A stretch of 29,112 nt of DNA from contig FTLJ01000699.1 of assembly GCA_900155495.1 (NCBI GenBank), positions 1 to 29,112 of the forward strand. Reading direction: 5' to 3'. The stretch is from Porogramme epimiltina (taxonomy: Eukaryota > Basidiomycota > Agaricomycetes > Polyporales > Polyporaceae). Position 1 is the first letter of the stretch. The number at the start of each line of letters is the position of its first letter. The position numbers and the translations under genes are program-made. Under the pieces are notes generated by a model. That model worked only from the letters and a program-made list of their open reading frames with translations, made no database searches and was not told where the DNA came from. Below, one piece after another: positions 10,513-20,254 of the stretch.

Positions 10513-11050
10513 CGTGTATGACGGTAGTTATCGGACTTTATTCATAAGTGTTCTCATCATCAATGATCACCGATGATCACGCGTGATCACTCATGGTCAC
10601 TCAGTGTCACTCACTTTCATCGGCAGTCACAAGATATCATCCACTTTCACTCGTTATACCACGTCCATTGAGGCTCGACGCTGCCCATCCGCGTTTTGTG
10701 CGTTTCACTCGCATTCATCCAGGCTGCTGAGGCGCTCAACTACCCGAGTTTATGCACGTTCACATACAATCATTCACGATCATTCACGATCACTAGTGAT
10801 CACTCGATCGCATGTGTAAGCGCCCAAGCGATCGACGCAACCTCCTCGTGTTTTCAATCATCCACTTTCATCCACTTTCATCCCCCTTCATTCAGGTCCC
10901 CCCACACAAACATGTGCAAACTGAGGAGTTTGAGTCATGGAGGAATTCGCTCCTCTTCTTTGACACGTCACTAAAGGTTCCTTCCTCCTGTCCGCTTCTC
11001 ATCTCAGATCTGCATAGTACTCGACTTCTTTCAATACTTCGCGCCTCAAA
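10513..11050. repeat. Simple-sequence spacer rich in TGATCA/TCACT palindromic words
   Basis: Short words (GATCAC, TCACTC, TTTCATCC, ATTCACG) recur many times across 10555-10890. Two self-complementary blocks share the pattern GATCAC-NN-GTGATC: 10574-10589 (a 16-bp perfect palindrome) and 10788-10801 (14 bp). A third partial block lies at 10563-10571. This spacer is also the 5' flank of the gene starting at 11051, so the palindromes could be degenerate satellite DNA or binding sites. The sequence does not decide which. Confidence 0.5.
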
Positions 11051-14000
11051 ATGCCAGACCCTCCGCCAGGCCCAGTCATACAAGTACCCGAACGAGCCGG
11101 ATGCGCTCATGTGGACTGCCCATGCGCCATGTACGTGGTTCCGGTTGCTAACTCGGGAGGTCTCTTGGTGCGTGCTTTCCCATCAGTGAACCTCATGGTG
11201 TTCTAACCCATGAACAGCTCCTCATTGCTCTGACCGAGCCCTGCGAAGCTTGCGGTCACCCCTACTACTGCCACCAGGTTGTCGTTGGCATCATTGATGG
11301 GGTTCCGATTTCCATGTGTCGTGGTGGGGTTCAGGCGGCGAATTGCGGCGGGTTCTGCTCGGTGAGGCATCCGTTTCTGGCTCTTTTTGTAATGGCGTTC
11401 AACAGCCCGTCCCAGCATCAACCCCCTGCGACGTGGACATACCAGACGCTGTGCGCATGCGGAACGCCTCTCCTCTCCCACTCCCCCCTTCCGCAGTACA
11501 CCCCTTCCGTCCCATCCGTATACACATCAGCGCCAGCTCCGGGTGGTCATGTCTTCCGAGGGTATGTTCCCGGCATTCGTCGATATCGCACGATCTAATC
11601 ATTGCTGCACCAATCCAGCGTTCCGCCAGTTGCGACACTGGAGAATCAAGTCCCTGGCACTCCTCGGCCCCTTCCTCCCCTCACCTCTCCGTTCGTGTGC
11701 AACCAGGCCCAAGCTATCGCCACCAGCCTCCCCATCGGCGCGTACAATGGCCTTCGGCCTGAGGAGGGCGGTCGCACGATAGACCGGCGCAACGGCAGTG
11801 CAGCACGTACTCGTGCTCAAATCAACCCGCCTCTCCCTGGGCCTGTGGTGAACGCTCCACGCACGCGCACAAGTACGATCCCGGTCCCCTCCAACGCCTT
11901 TTCTTCTTCCGCCGGCGCCTCTTCGAGTTCCGCTGTCACCGCTCAGAGTGAAGATAGGATCGTCTTTCGTGTGCTTTTCTTCCCCTTTTTGGTGAGCATC
12001 TATCCTTGTTTTCGCATCCCCCTCTCTCTCAACGTCGTGGCATCGTTACTAGCACCCGGAGGTGGCCAAACACCGTACCAAGATTCCTTCCATCGCGTGC
12101 TATCCCGCGCCTAATCTTCAGCTCACGCACGAGACCCTCGACTCGCTCGCAAAACGACTCAGCGACTGCAACCTCGTCTTCGACGTGTCTCTTCCATCCC
12201 AGGGAACCGTATGGCGCTCCTTCGGGGAACAAGTTGCGGAGCATTGCAGAGTTCACGAGATCTGGATCCCCGGCTCTTCGCAAACCTCACGATTCTATTG
12301 GGACCTCGACGACCCTTCCTCGCCGCACGAGCTTCCGTTTATTCTCCTCAAACTCCCTCAGGGGTCCGGTAGCAGAATGCTCCTGAACTACAAGGTGCAC
12401 GATGGCCTCAACGTCAACACCTACACTGTCAAGCAAATCCGCCAAGACAAGGGCTTGAGCGCGATAACTATCCCGCTGCTCCAAAGTGATGACAACGTCA
12501 AAGACCTCATCATCGGTGAGTCCGTCTTCTGATACATGTCCGAGCTTCTCTGATATCGCCGTTAATCTAGTTCCTCGCTATGGCCCGCTTCACAGCCACC
12601 TCGCTCAGGCCGAGCAACGCATTCGACGTCTACCGGCTTGGAACCACCAAGTTGTCAATCAACACGCCATGACCCATATCTGCTTCATCGCTCGCGTCCT
12701 CCATGGCATCATCCCTGAATCAGACACGACCGCCGTCCCCAAGTGTGCCTCACAGTGCACGGACACAGGTTCATCTTCTGTCTCATTACCCGACGACGAA
12801 GACGACGCTGAACTCGATGACGAAGAAGTAAGCATACCATTGTTTGGAGGTTTGCATTTACAGCCTTCTGATGCTAGTTTGCTGGTCCCTCAGTTCCTTC
12901 CGTCGCCTCGTACGTTCGTCCGTCAGCTCAACTCGGGGATTCATGGGACTTTGCCGGCTCCCGGCCCCAGTGCGCATCTGATTTCAGCGCCGGCAAATGA
13001 GGTAAGAGCCTTCCCTGTTTTGCCATGCTACGCCCCGCAGGTGTTCAACATATCTCTTTCCTCATCAGGCCGTTCCGATACTTTCCCCTACTCCGCGCCT
13101 GCGATCACATTCGATTGAGGTAAGTGTCCACGTCCTGCCCGCTTCGCTTGTTCCGGCACTGACGATAATACTCTACTCATTCAGCTTGAACATTCTACTG
13201 CACGCGCGTCCACTCGACCTAGGGTTGCGGACGCTGATACCGAAACGGGGCCTAACATAGCGCCACCTTCAGCGCCAGGACAGCAGCCCGCTTCGACTGT
13301 CGTCACCACCGGAGGCTCAGTGCCTATGCGCTTCGACACCCCCCTTGTGCGTCGCTAGCTGTGTCTCGTCCCATAGCAGTGCTAATCCACGCTATCTTCA
13401 GTCTCCCCACGACCTCCACAGAGACGTCACACAGCGGATGGTGGATACGTGGACAAGTAGGGTGACGCAATCTATACGTGCTAATTCCGCCCCGATAATT
13501 CCTTACACGATGTCCGCCCAATCCTCTGAAATCGCCGAAGATGCGTTGCTTTTCATGCTTCGTTGGGTCTTCGGCGACCCTTCTGTGCGCTTGGGCAAGA
13601 CGATGTTTCAATTCGGAGTCGCGCTTCCAGAGCACTTTCCTCAGAGGGACCAGCACGGCGATCTCACTACTAAGGTCGGACTGGCGACCGCGCATCAGAT
13701 CGCATTGTCCTTCAACGTTAACGTGTAAGTGTTGTGGTCACCTTGTCCCCCCACAGCGGAATCTTGACGATTTGCGTCGCAGAGGTACTGCCATCGGCAA
13801 GGGCCCGAAGTCGGCCGTTCTTCGTGGAGCTATTCGCAAGATCGTTCAAGACACCGATGTCTGGCAGATGTCCGACACCGACGCATTCGCCAACCTTACC
13901 CTCCACGCCACGGAGTCCCCCCAACGCGCAGCCAAACTGAGCGTGTACGGGTTCCTCGCGTTTCTCCACATCATCCACGAGGGAGTGGGTCCTGACCCCA

Positions 14001-15241
14001 TCTCGCCTGCCCTGATCCTACTCGCCATGATTGGCTCGAACGCTCTACAAGCCGAAGGAAGCTCCTCGTTCTTCCGGTTCGTCGATCACGCGAAGGCCGC
14101 CCTTCTCATCCCTCTATTCCACCGCGATCGGAGCGCGCGGTTGGACTTGTCCGCTGATTCCCCTATTCGGATGCTGCTTACTGCCGCCGACATGAATGTG
14201 AGTCGTTATTGGTTGCCACTGTGCACAACGCTACCTATACTCACTCTGTTTTCGATAAAAGGAGGGCCTCCAGGATGGGTCGTCGGTAGAGCATGACCTC
14301 GCCATTGAGAAGGGCCTGATCTCACAGATGATCTTTGGAACCCACCATGCAACCTCTCACCCTGACATCCTCGCCTTCATCAAAGGCTTCAACCTGGTCT
14401 GCGATGTGTCTCAGGTATCGTACATCGTGCTCCCGCTCTCGGAATCTTTTCACCAACGGTTTATTCTCATTCAGAAGTTCGACGCCACGACGGGTTGCCA
14501 CCCCCGTGAACTAGTCGCCTTCTTGTTCAGTCACCGCTTTGGCGGCAGCGTCGACGACCTCCTCGACCACATAGATTACAGCCGCCACCGGGATCATAGT
14601 GCGATGGCGTCTCGGGCCGGTAGCACTCAGAATGAACCGATCGCCGTCGACGACGAAGGAGTATCCTTTACCGCATCCCTCACTGAATACGACAGGAGCT
14701 ACGAGCATGAGTTCCACCAACATCTCGCTCGTTATCTTCGAGGTGTAGGTTACCCGAACGACCCTCGTATCGCCGCATTAGTTACGCAGGAGAAGATGGA
14801 TGCCGTAGCGAACGACACAGGCTTCCGTGCACGGAGCTTCCTCGAATACCTCACGGGGTCTGATCTAACGCCAGCTACCCCTTACTGGAAGATCACGGTA
14901 TGCATGTATTTGACTGCGTAGCTTCTACGACTAATCATTCATGCCTTAGATCCACTTCAAGCACCAGGGAGACAGTAGTGGAACGCCATTCCAGTCAGAA
15001 GATGATGATGTCCCGTACCCGCAACCGGTACGTATTCGCATCCCCTTCTGCATGGCGTTCACTCATTCCCGCTCAGTTTAGGGTGTCGGCGTGTACCCGC
15101 ACCGCTACCGTGACAATGGACGATAGTCTCCGCAACGTCCTCCAGGAGTCCCACGACAGCCCCGAGGACCATGATACATACGTTTTTGACGTCTGGATGC
15201 AGTCGAACTTGCTCGACACGAAGTTCTTCAACACTTACTAG
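11051..15241 (+). CDS. HECT-like ubiquitin-ligase-type protein with Cys-rich N-terminus (13 exons, 1173 aa)
   Basis: The model is in phase from start to stop: 11051-11167, 11218-11561, 11619-11991, 12053-12515, 12571-12827, 12864-13001, 13069-13119, 13185-13346, 13402-13724, 13783-14197, 14262-14897, 14950-15027 and 15077-15241. The N-terminus (1-130) is Cys/His-rich (CAHVDCPC, CEACGHPYYCH, CRGG, NCGGFC, LCACG) and may bind zinc. A long Ser/Pro-rich linker and an acidic patch (PDDEDDAELDDEE) follow. From about residue 690 on, the protein looks globular. The end resembles a HECT C-lobe: FLEYLTGSDLTP (about 1074-1085) matches the TGS.xxP hallmark, and FRVSACTRTATV (from 1120) puts Cys 1125 where the thioester cysteine would be. 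HECT enzymes pass ubiquitin from an E2 to a substrate through that cysteine. The large HECT N-lobe is not clearly recognisable, so the enzyme activity is inferred. The 36-nt intron (12828-12863) has no stop and could be retained. Confidence 0.7.
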
Positions 15242-15299
15242 TTGTTCTATACGACGCTCCAACTACCACTCACTGCCCTACGTGCCCCTTAGCATGCCT

Positions 15300-15417
15300 C
15301 ACGCTCCTTCCCTTACGGTTCACGGTCATTACATAGCCAGCCAACTTGTGTCATCGTCACGCTCCCTCCTCTACAGAACACGCTCCTTCCCTTACGGACC
15401 ACGGTCGTTACATAGCA
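15300..15417 (+). repeat. Two-copy 3' repeat, period 79 bp
   Basis: A unit of about 39 bp starting CACGCTCCTTCCCTTACGG and ending TACATAGC occurs at 15300 and again at 15379 with three differences. A third, truncated start (CACGCTCCCTCCTC) lies between them at 15358. It is just downstream of the stop of the HECT-like gene, probably in its 3' UTR. Confidence 0.6.
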
Positions 15418-15491
15418 ATCTAAACGTCATCGTTCTCTCGTGAGACTACCCTTCGAACCCTCTCGCCATTGAACTGTCGTGCGCCCCCACC

Positions 15492-15730
15492 CTAGAACTC
15501 CTCAGCCGCCTCGGCTTCGCCTTGTTCTCCGTCGTCGTCTGTGCCCTCACCTGACAGAAGCGCGCGTACTCTTTCAGTAAGGTTGTTCTGTTGGATCGCA
15601 TCCGCCGCGGCGTCGCGGTTCGAGAGACGCGTGTGCTTCTCCTCGTGGTGCGTGTCTTCGCAGACGGGCCCCGCACACGGCATGCGCTCCGGCGCTGCTT
15701 TGAACGACGAGCCTCGCAGAGACAGCTTGA
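15492..15730 (-). other. Probable 3'-terminal exon of an unidentified minus-strand gene
   Basis: An acceptor (cccgtag) precedes a frame that reads KLSLRGSSFKAAPERM and then PCAGPVCEDTHHEEKHTRLS. It ends in a charged, acidic tail (GTDDDGEQGEAEAAEEF) before a TAG at 15492-15494. The composition is coding-like. Upstream exons could not be joined in a single frame with confidence, and no family is recognised. Confidence 0.4.
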
Positions 15731-17060
15731 CTACGGGCGCGCGCGTTAGCGTACTACCATCTGCCCGGGCTCGCTCGGGTACTCACCTCGCGTACTCACT
15801 CCACGGGAACCGGAAGGGGACAACGTCGACGCGGTTCAGAGTGCATCACGAGTTGTCATGAACTCGGTCACCCACTGTGGCCTCAACTCAGTGTACAGCA
15901 TGTCTTTGGGTATGCCGTATCCGCAGGGTGCATGCTCGGTCAGCCTGGTGACCACGCTGCAAAAACGGCGGGCGCAACTCACTTGAATAGCATTTGTTCC
16001 ATCCACAGCCAGTTGTCGCCTGCCCCGGCAGCGCCCGTCTCAGCAGTCTTCGCAGGTCATTCTATGTTGCATGTCGAGGGTGATGCGCCCTCGCACGTCT
16101 TCGGGCAGCTGGAACGCTGGGCAGCCGTAAACCGTGCGCATGATAGCCCCAGCCGCATCGCGAGTACGCTTGATTGCATTCCCGTCGTGGAGAAGCAAGG
16201 GGCTCTTTGATCGAGATACGCATCGACTGATTTGTGTCCCTGCCAGTCTTGGTGGTCCGTCAGCGGGCCACGTAATTGGGGAGGGGCGGCGGGGAGTTTG
16301 TCGAAGGTTGGGAATGAACAAAGGGAGAAGAGTACGCACGGTGTTCTGCTTCATGTCAATGTACCCCCGCATTCGACCGTGCTAATGTATACAACTTCGT
16401 GACCTCGCCTCCATAACGCTTTGACGCGCCTTCAAGACCGCGAGAGGAGACCAGTGTTCTTGGTATCAGAGTGGTGAACGTATACACTGAGTGTGCCGCG
16501 GACTGACCTGACCAAACCGATGGGAAAGCGCAATAGCATGACCCGTGGTGCTGCGGCAGGCGATGTTGCGGTGGGAGAAGGCCTTGATACGGTAGGGGAT
16601 AGTTTGACCATGTAGCACAGGCTTGCGAGCAAAGGCCTGCGCACAAGTCAGCGCGAGCCACATCGAGTGCACATACTCGGAACGCACCTGACAGAAGTCG
16701 AGACAAGTCCGAAAGTGCAGGCTGCACAGGAAACTACATGCTCACCCCAAACCTCGGTACGTCAGGACTTGCAACTCGGGCAGCTTCGTCGATACTGTGG
16801 GGGGCGGGCAAGGCTGACGGAAATTGTGGTAGACGGAGACTTGAGAGTTGGGGAACTCGACGAGTGGGGCCGGATGGTGCTGCGGGGTTGGTGCTGCGGT
16901 AGGCGATGTCCTTGGCGCAGGGAATGAGAAGAGGGAAGGAGAGAAAGAGGATTCAAACTGCCCGAGCGTGCGAATAGACGCCGTGTGCGCGGCAGGCGCG
17001 AAATGCTTTGTAAGCGATGAGTGTGCTCATAGAGCATATAGGCTCAATCAAAAAGAGATA
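15731..17060 (-). pseudogene. Fragmentary coding-like region, minus strand, unidentified
   Basis: Several short minus-strand stretches look coding but are separated by stops and implausible junctions. They are SEYVHSMWLALTCAQAF and the sequence after it (16680-16510), RGLEGASKRYGGEVTKLY (about 16440-16390), KRTRDAAGAIMRTVYG with CPAFQLPEDVRG after it (about 16180-16080), DNWLWMEQMLF (about 16020-15985) and VDVVPFRFPW (about 15830-15800). Part of the third piece faintly resembles a segment of basidiomycete cytochrome P450s, but the heme loop and other hallmarks are absent, so no family is assigned. The region is either a rapidly evolving many-exon gene that I cannot splice, or a decayed one joined to the exon at 15492-15730. 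Confidence 0.35.
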
Positions 17061-17689
17061 TAATATCTTGTCACCTGAGTGTATAAGGAACGATACGGAA
17101 GCATCTTAAGAGTTATTCATTGTCAGAAAGGCTTACCTCGAGGGGAAAGGGGGAGTAAATCCAGGATGTCAACGGGCGGGAGTCACGTGATCACACGGTG
17201 CGCGCGAGACGCGCGAGCTCGTCGTTAAGCGCAGCTCTCCACGCCGCCTTTTCCCAATATGGCAAGCGGGCGGGAGGCGTTGTTCAGCGTCGTCTACGAC
17301 GACGAGGGTGAAGAGCATGAAGGAGCGCTTCTTTTTTGCACCAGAATGCGCGGCGTTCACGTTTGGCGCGCTTTGGCCTATCTAATAAATTATATAGAGC
17401 TTCTAAAAATCTTTATCTAGGGTTTTCAGATTTTCTAGATGACGTACATAAGGGTGGGAGCGGGGCCAGAATTAGTAGAGATTATACGAGACGGCATAAT
17501 AATCAAATAGACGCCGCGTTTGTCCCCTAATTTAGGCGCCCGTAAGAGAGAGCCCGGTAACTCACTGTCTCTTGCCACATAGAGCGCCCGTGCTGCAGTA
17601 CTTATTCCTGACCTGTACTCGTGAACGAAGTATCCCACCTCTTCCCTCTACCACCACCACCACCACCCATCCCAAGCCCACCCCCAACC
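17061..17689. other. Intergenic stretch with an AT-rich island
   Basis: 17380-17535 is markedly AT-rich (aataaattatatagag and neighbouring bases) between GC-rich flanks. It could be a small insertion, but no terminal inverted repeats or target duplication were found. A CACGTG core sits at 17185. The stretch ends in the 5' flank of the small gene at 17690, which includes a (CCA)n run at 17650-17668. Confidence 0.4.
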
Positions 17690-18056
17690 ATGTCCGATTC
17701 TTCCATCACTGTTCAGGACGTCATCACGTACATCCGCGTCACGCGGGAGATTGTGTACACCATCGACTACACCATGGGGGCGGCCGGGAGGTTCGGGAAA
17801 TGGGTCAAAGGCCTTCGGAGCCGTAAAGGTGAGGACGGTTTTATTTGCATATACTAATCTGACACCTCGCGGGCTCTCGGCTGGGCAGACAAAGGCAACA
17901 ACAAGCCCGATAGTGAGACGAGCCCCTCGAAAGAGGGACCAGATGATCCTGTGGCTTTCGAGACCGCTACTACAGCAGGAGACGAGCAAGTATAGGCGAG
18001 TGACCCATTCACTAATGCTAATAATCACACATTCTGACTTTAAACAGGGAATATGA
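17690..18056 (+). CDS. Small hypothetical protein (3 exons, about 82 aa)
   Basis: ATG at 17690 sits in a good context (aaccATGTCC). Exons are 17690-17828 and 17889-17989, then 18048-18056 ending at TGA. The protein begins MSDSSITVQDVITYIRV, continues through GRFGKWVKGLRSRK, and becomes a polar, Ser/Glu/Lys-rich tail. There is no signal peptide or membrane segment. Just after the last acceptor a different frame reads a clean acidic tail (EYDDEDVLITRLAGAEE, stop 18100-18102). That tail looks like the intended C-terminus but is out of phase with the only usable donor. Either a frameshift has occurred or the splice site is non-standard. No family is recognised. Confidence 0.55.
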
Positions 18057-19200
18057 CGACGAAGACGTGCTCATCACGCGGCTCGCGGGAGCGGAAGAGT
18101 AGCTTACGCACAGAAGGAGCGAGGGTGTGAACAATATGGTCATGGTTTGGACTGCTCGACTAGAGGTCCCCCCGGGCGAGTGGCGTGTCCCATTGGGCCG
18201 TGGGTGACGTGTGTTCTGTTGACTGTACTGGTTTGCTGGATCCGGGAATCTCATCATTGTCTGTTTGTATGAACGTATACTATTTGCGAACGTAAAGCAC
18301 GCGCTGTGCCAGAAATATTCAAGGAGGGCGCTAGAGCAGTGCGCACCGTTCGCGGGCGCCAACCAAACGTATGAATTTGCGCCCGCTGAACGTCGCGGGC
18401 ACGACATTCTGGAATGAACCCCGTAGGAGATGGGTCCAACTCTCCGTCCGGTCGTGTGGAAGGTTACAAAAAGACCCGGGTGAGCTGCTTCTATCGGAGC
18501 TTATCGCTCCTTCCCCACATACCCGGATTTGGTCAGTATGGCAGTATGGTGCGAGCGTGCGAGCTAAAGAGCACTGCACACCTTTCCTCTTTCCACTACT
18601 CTCCTCGCTACCTCTGATACCTTCCGTTCATGATGCTTGACCTTGTCCTTTCCTCTGCTTCATCACTATATCCTTCAGCTATCGCTTGTCCGTCTATACA
18701 CGGTCTCGGGTCAAGTACAAGTAATCAACATATCAAGACGGAGCCGGTAGAGATAGCGTACTGCGATCTATATCGAGCACGCGTAGACTGCGCACCTAGG
18801 ATACCAAGCGAGCGCCAGGCACACAACGTCTGCTCTTCGGTGCATGGCCTGTACAAGCGCACACCAACCAATGCAGGTTCGGTTACCTCCTCAATGTGCG
18901 CCTTGGGATACATGCGGACAGTTCGCGTGGTATACCAGAGGTACACCTGCGGGAAACGTCGGCGATCTGATACTTGACCTGTGCCGATGACGGACGGATG
19001 CCCGTGCAGCGTTCACGTCCTCATACTCATCGCATCGTTCCACAACTGCCATCTGTCAGTGACTGGCACGGCGATGAGAGCGGCTCTGCTATGACCCGTA
19101 CGATGGGTCAGACGGCATGGACGGTGCCTGACGCGCATAACCTCACTTGCATGCGTACTCGTCGATCTTGATGACTGCTGCGAGAGGCACGACGCCCGCA

Positions 19201-19234
19201 AGCGTGCCTACCGCAGCAGCGTGCCTACCGCAGC
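19201..19234 (+). repeat. Perfect tandem duplication of a 17-mer
   Basis: The unit agcgtgcctaccgcagc occurs twice back to back without a mismatch. Confidence 0.8.
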
Positions 19235-20000
19235 AGTAGTTCGTAGTTCTAGGGGATGAGTGGTGTGGTACTGTATGTACTATCTAATACTGCCAGCGTA
19301 GATTAGACCTGTGCGTCAAGTAGAGTCATATTCATTTTGAGTGGGATGGTAATGAGCTTGATTGTTAGTGGGGGATTCGGGGAATTGCCGAGGTACTGAG
19401 GAGTTTGAGACTCAGCTACAAACTACATAGTACACAATCATACATCTCGACTAATGGAAGCTTCGAGCGCGGCAATCTGTTGGCCGAGACCAACATAGCA
19501 GTTCCCCCTGACTATTCTTGCAATGATCCGTGTGCGGTAGGAAGTCAGGTCCAGTTTCGGCGTAAGAAGGGCCGATTGCGATAAGTTCGTAGTGGACCGA
19601 ATTATCATACATTGCCGACGTAGAATTCGTAGGTGTATCTCGTTTGTAGCAGTAGTACCCCGAGGAGTATGTCGAAGAGGGGCGACTGCCGGAGCAAAAA
19701 AATATATTTCTGGGTCACATTAAGTACATAAGTGGGTCCCAGGATGAGGAGAGGAGAGGTATAGTAATGGGATGATAGGGGGGTAAAATAGCTGGGAGGA
19801 AAATGTGAGGGAGGGGTAGAGATGTGAGATAGGAAAAGGTGTCTGGAGAGGACGGATGAAGATGACCATACTACTACTGAGAGGGCTTATTTGGAAGTGG
19901 GTAGGGATGGGTGCTGAAATGAAGGAAAAGAGCACAGGGATGCTGAAAAGATGAGACCATAAGAGGCTCAGTGAGGTGGTGCTGAGGGGAGTAACAGGAG

Positions 20001-20030
20001 ACAAAGGGGACAAAGGGGACAAAGGGGACA
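20001..20030 (+). repeat. 9-bp tandem repeat (acaaagggg), 3.3 units
   Basis: Three perfect units start at 20001, 20010 and 20019, followed by a partial unit, all embedded in purine-rich DNA. Confidence 0.8.
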
Positions 20031-20153
20031 TGCTCTGAGGCGTGTAGGTGAGTAGTATCGTACATCAGACATTGCTGTTGACGTCAGTGAACGCAAAAAA
20101 GGGGGGGGGTTGGAAGGAAGGAAGTAGGGGAGCGGATGCAACGTAGGACGAGG

Positions 20154-20198
20154 TATGAACTCTAAAGTAGCGCTAATCTAATAACTTTAGAGTTCATA
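20154..20198. repeat. Perfect 15-bp inverted repeat with 15-nt loop
   Basis: TATGAACTCTAAAGT (20154-20168) is exactly complementary to 20184-20198. It lies 56 bp past the stop codon of the minus-strand gene at 20255-21345. A transcript of that gene that runs this far would carry a stable hairpin. It could also be a tiny palindromic transposon remnant. Confidence 0.75.
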
Positions 20199-20254
20199 GC
20201 GGGAGCATAGGAGCAGATGAGAACGTGCACGTAACCACAAGCACTGAATACTCG

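Larger units (their letters stand above)
18057..20254. other. 2.2 kb gene-free stretch
   Basis: No ORF here shows coding character. It holds a perfect tandem 17-mer (19201-19234) and a purine-rich block on the plus strand (about 19735-20110). Inside that block are a 9-bp tandem repeat and a run of nine or more G at about 20101. A perfect inverted repeat (20154-20198) lies near the 3' end of the next gene. Confidence 0.55.

Noticed and set aside
15800..16450. Cytochrome P450 on the minus strand
   Set aside because: Only one short segment (AGAIMRTVYG) is reminiscent. No heme-binding loop, ExxR or proline hinge could be found in order.
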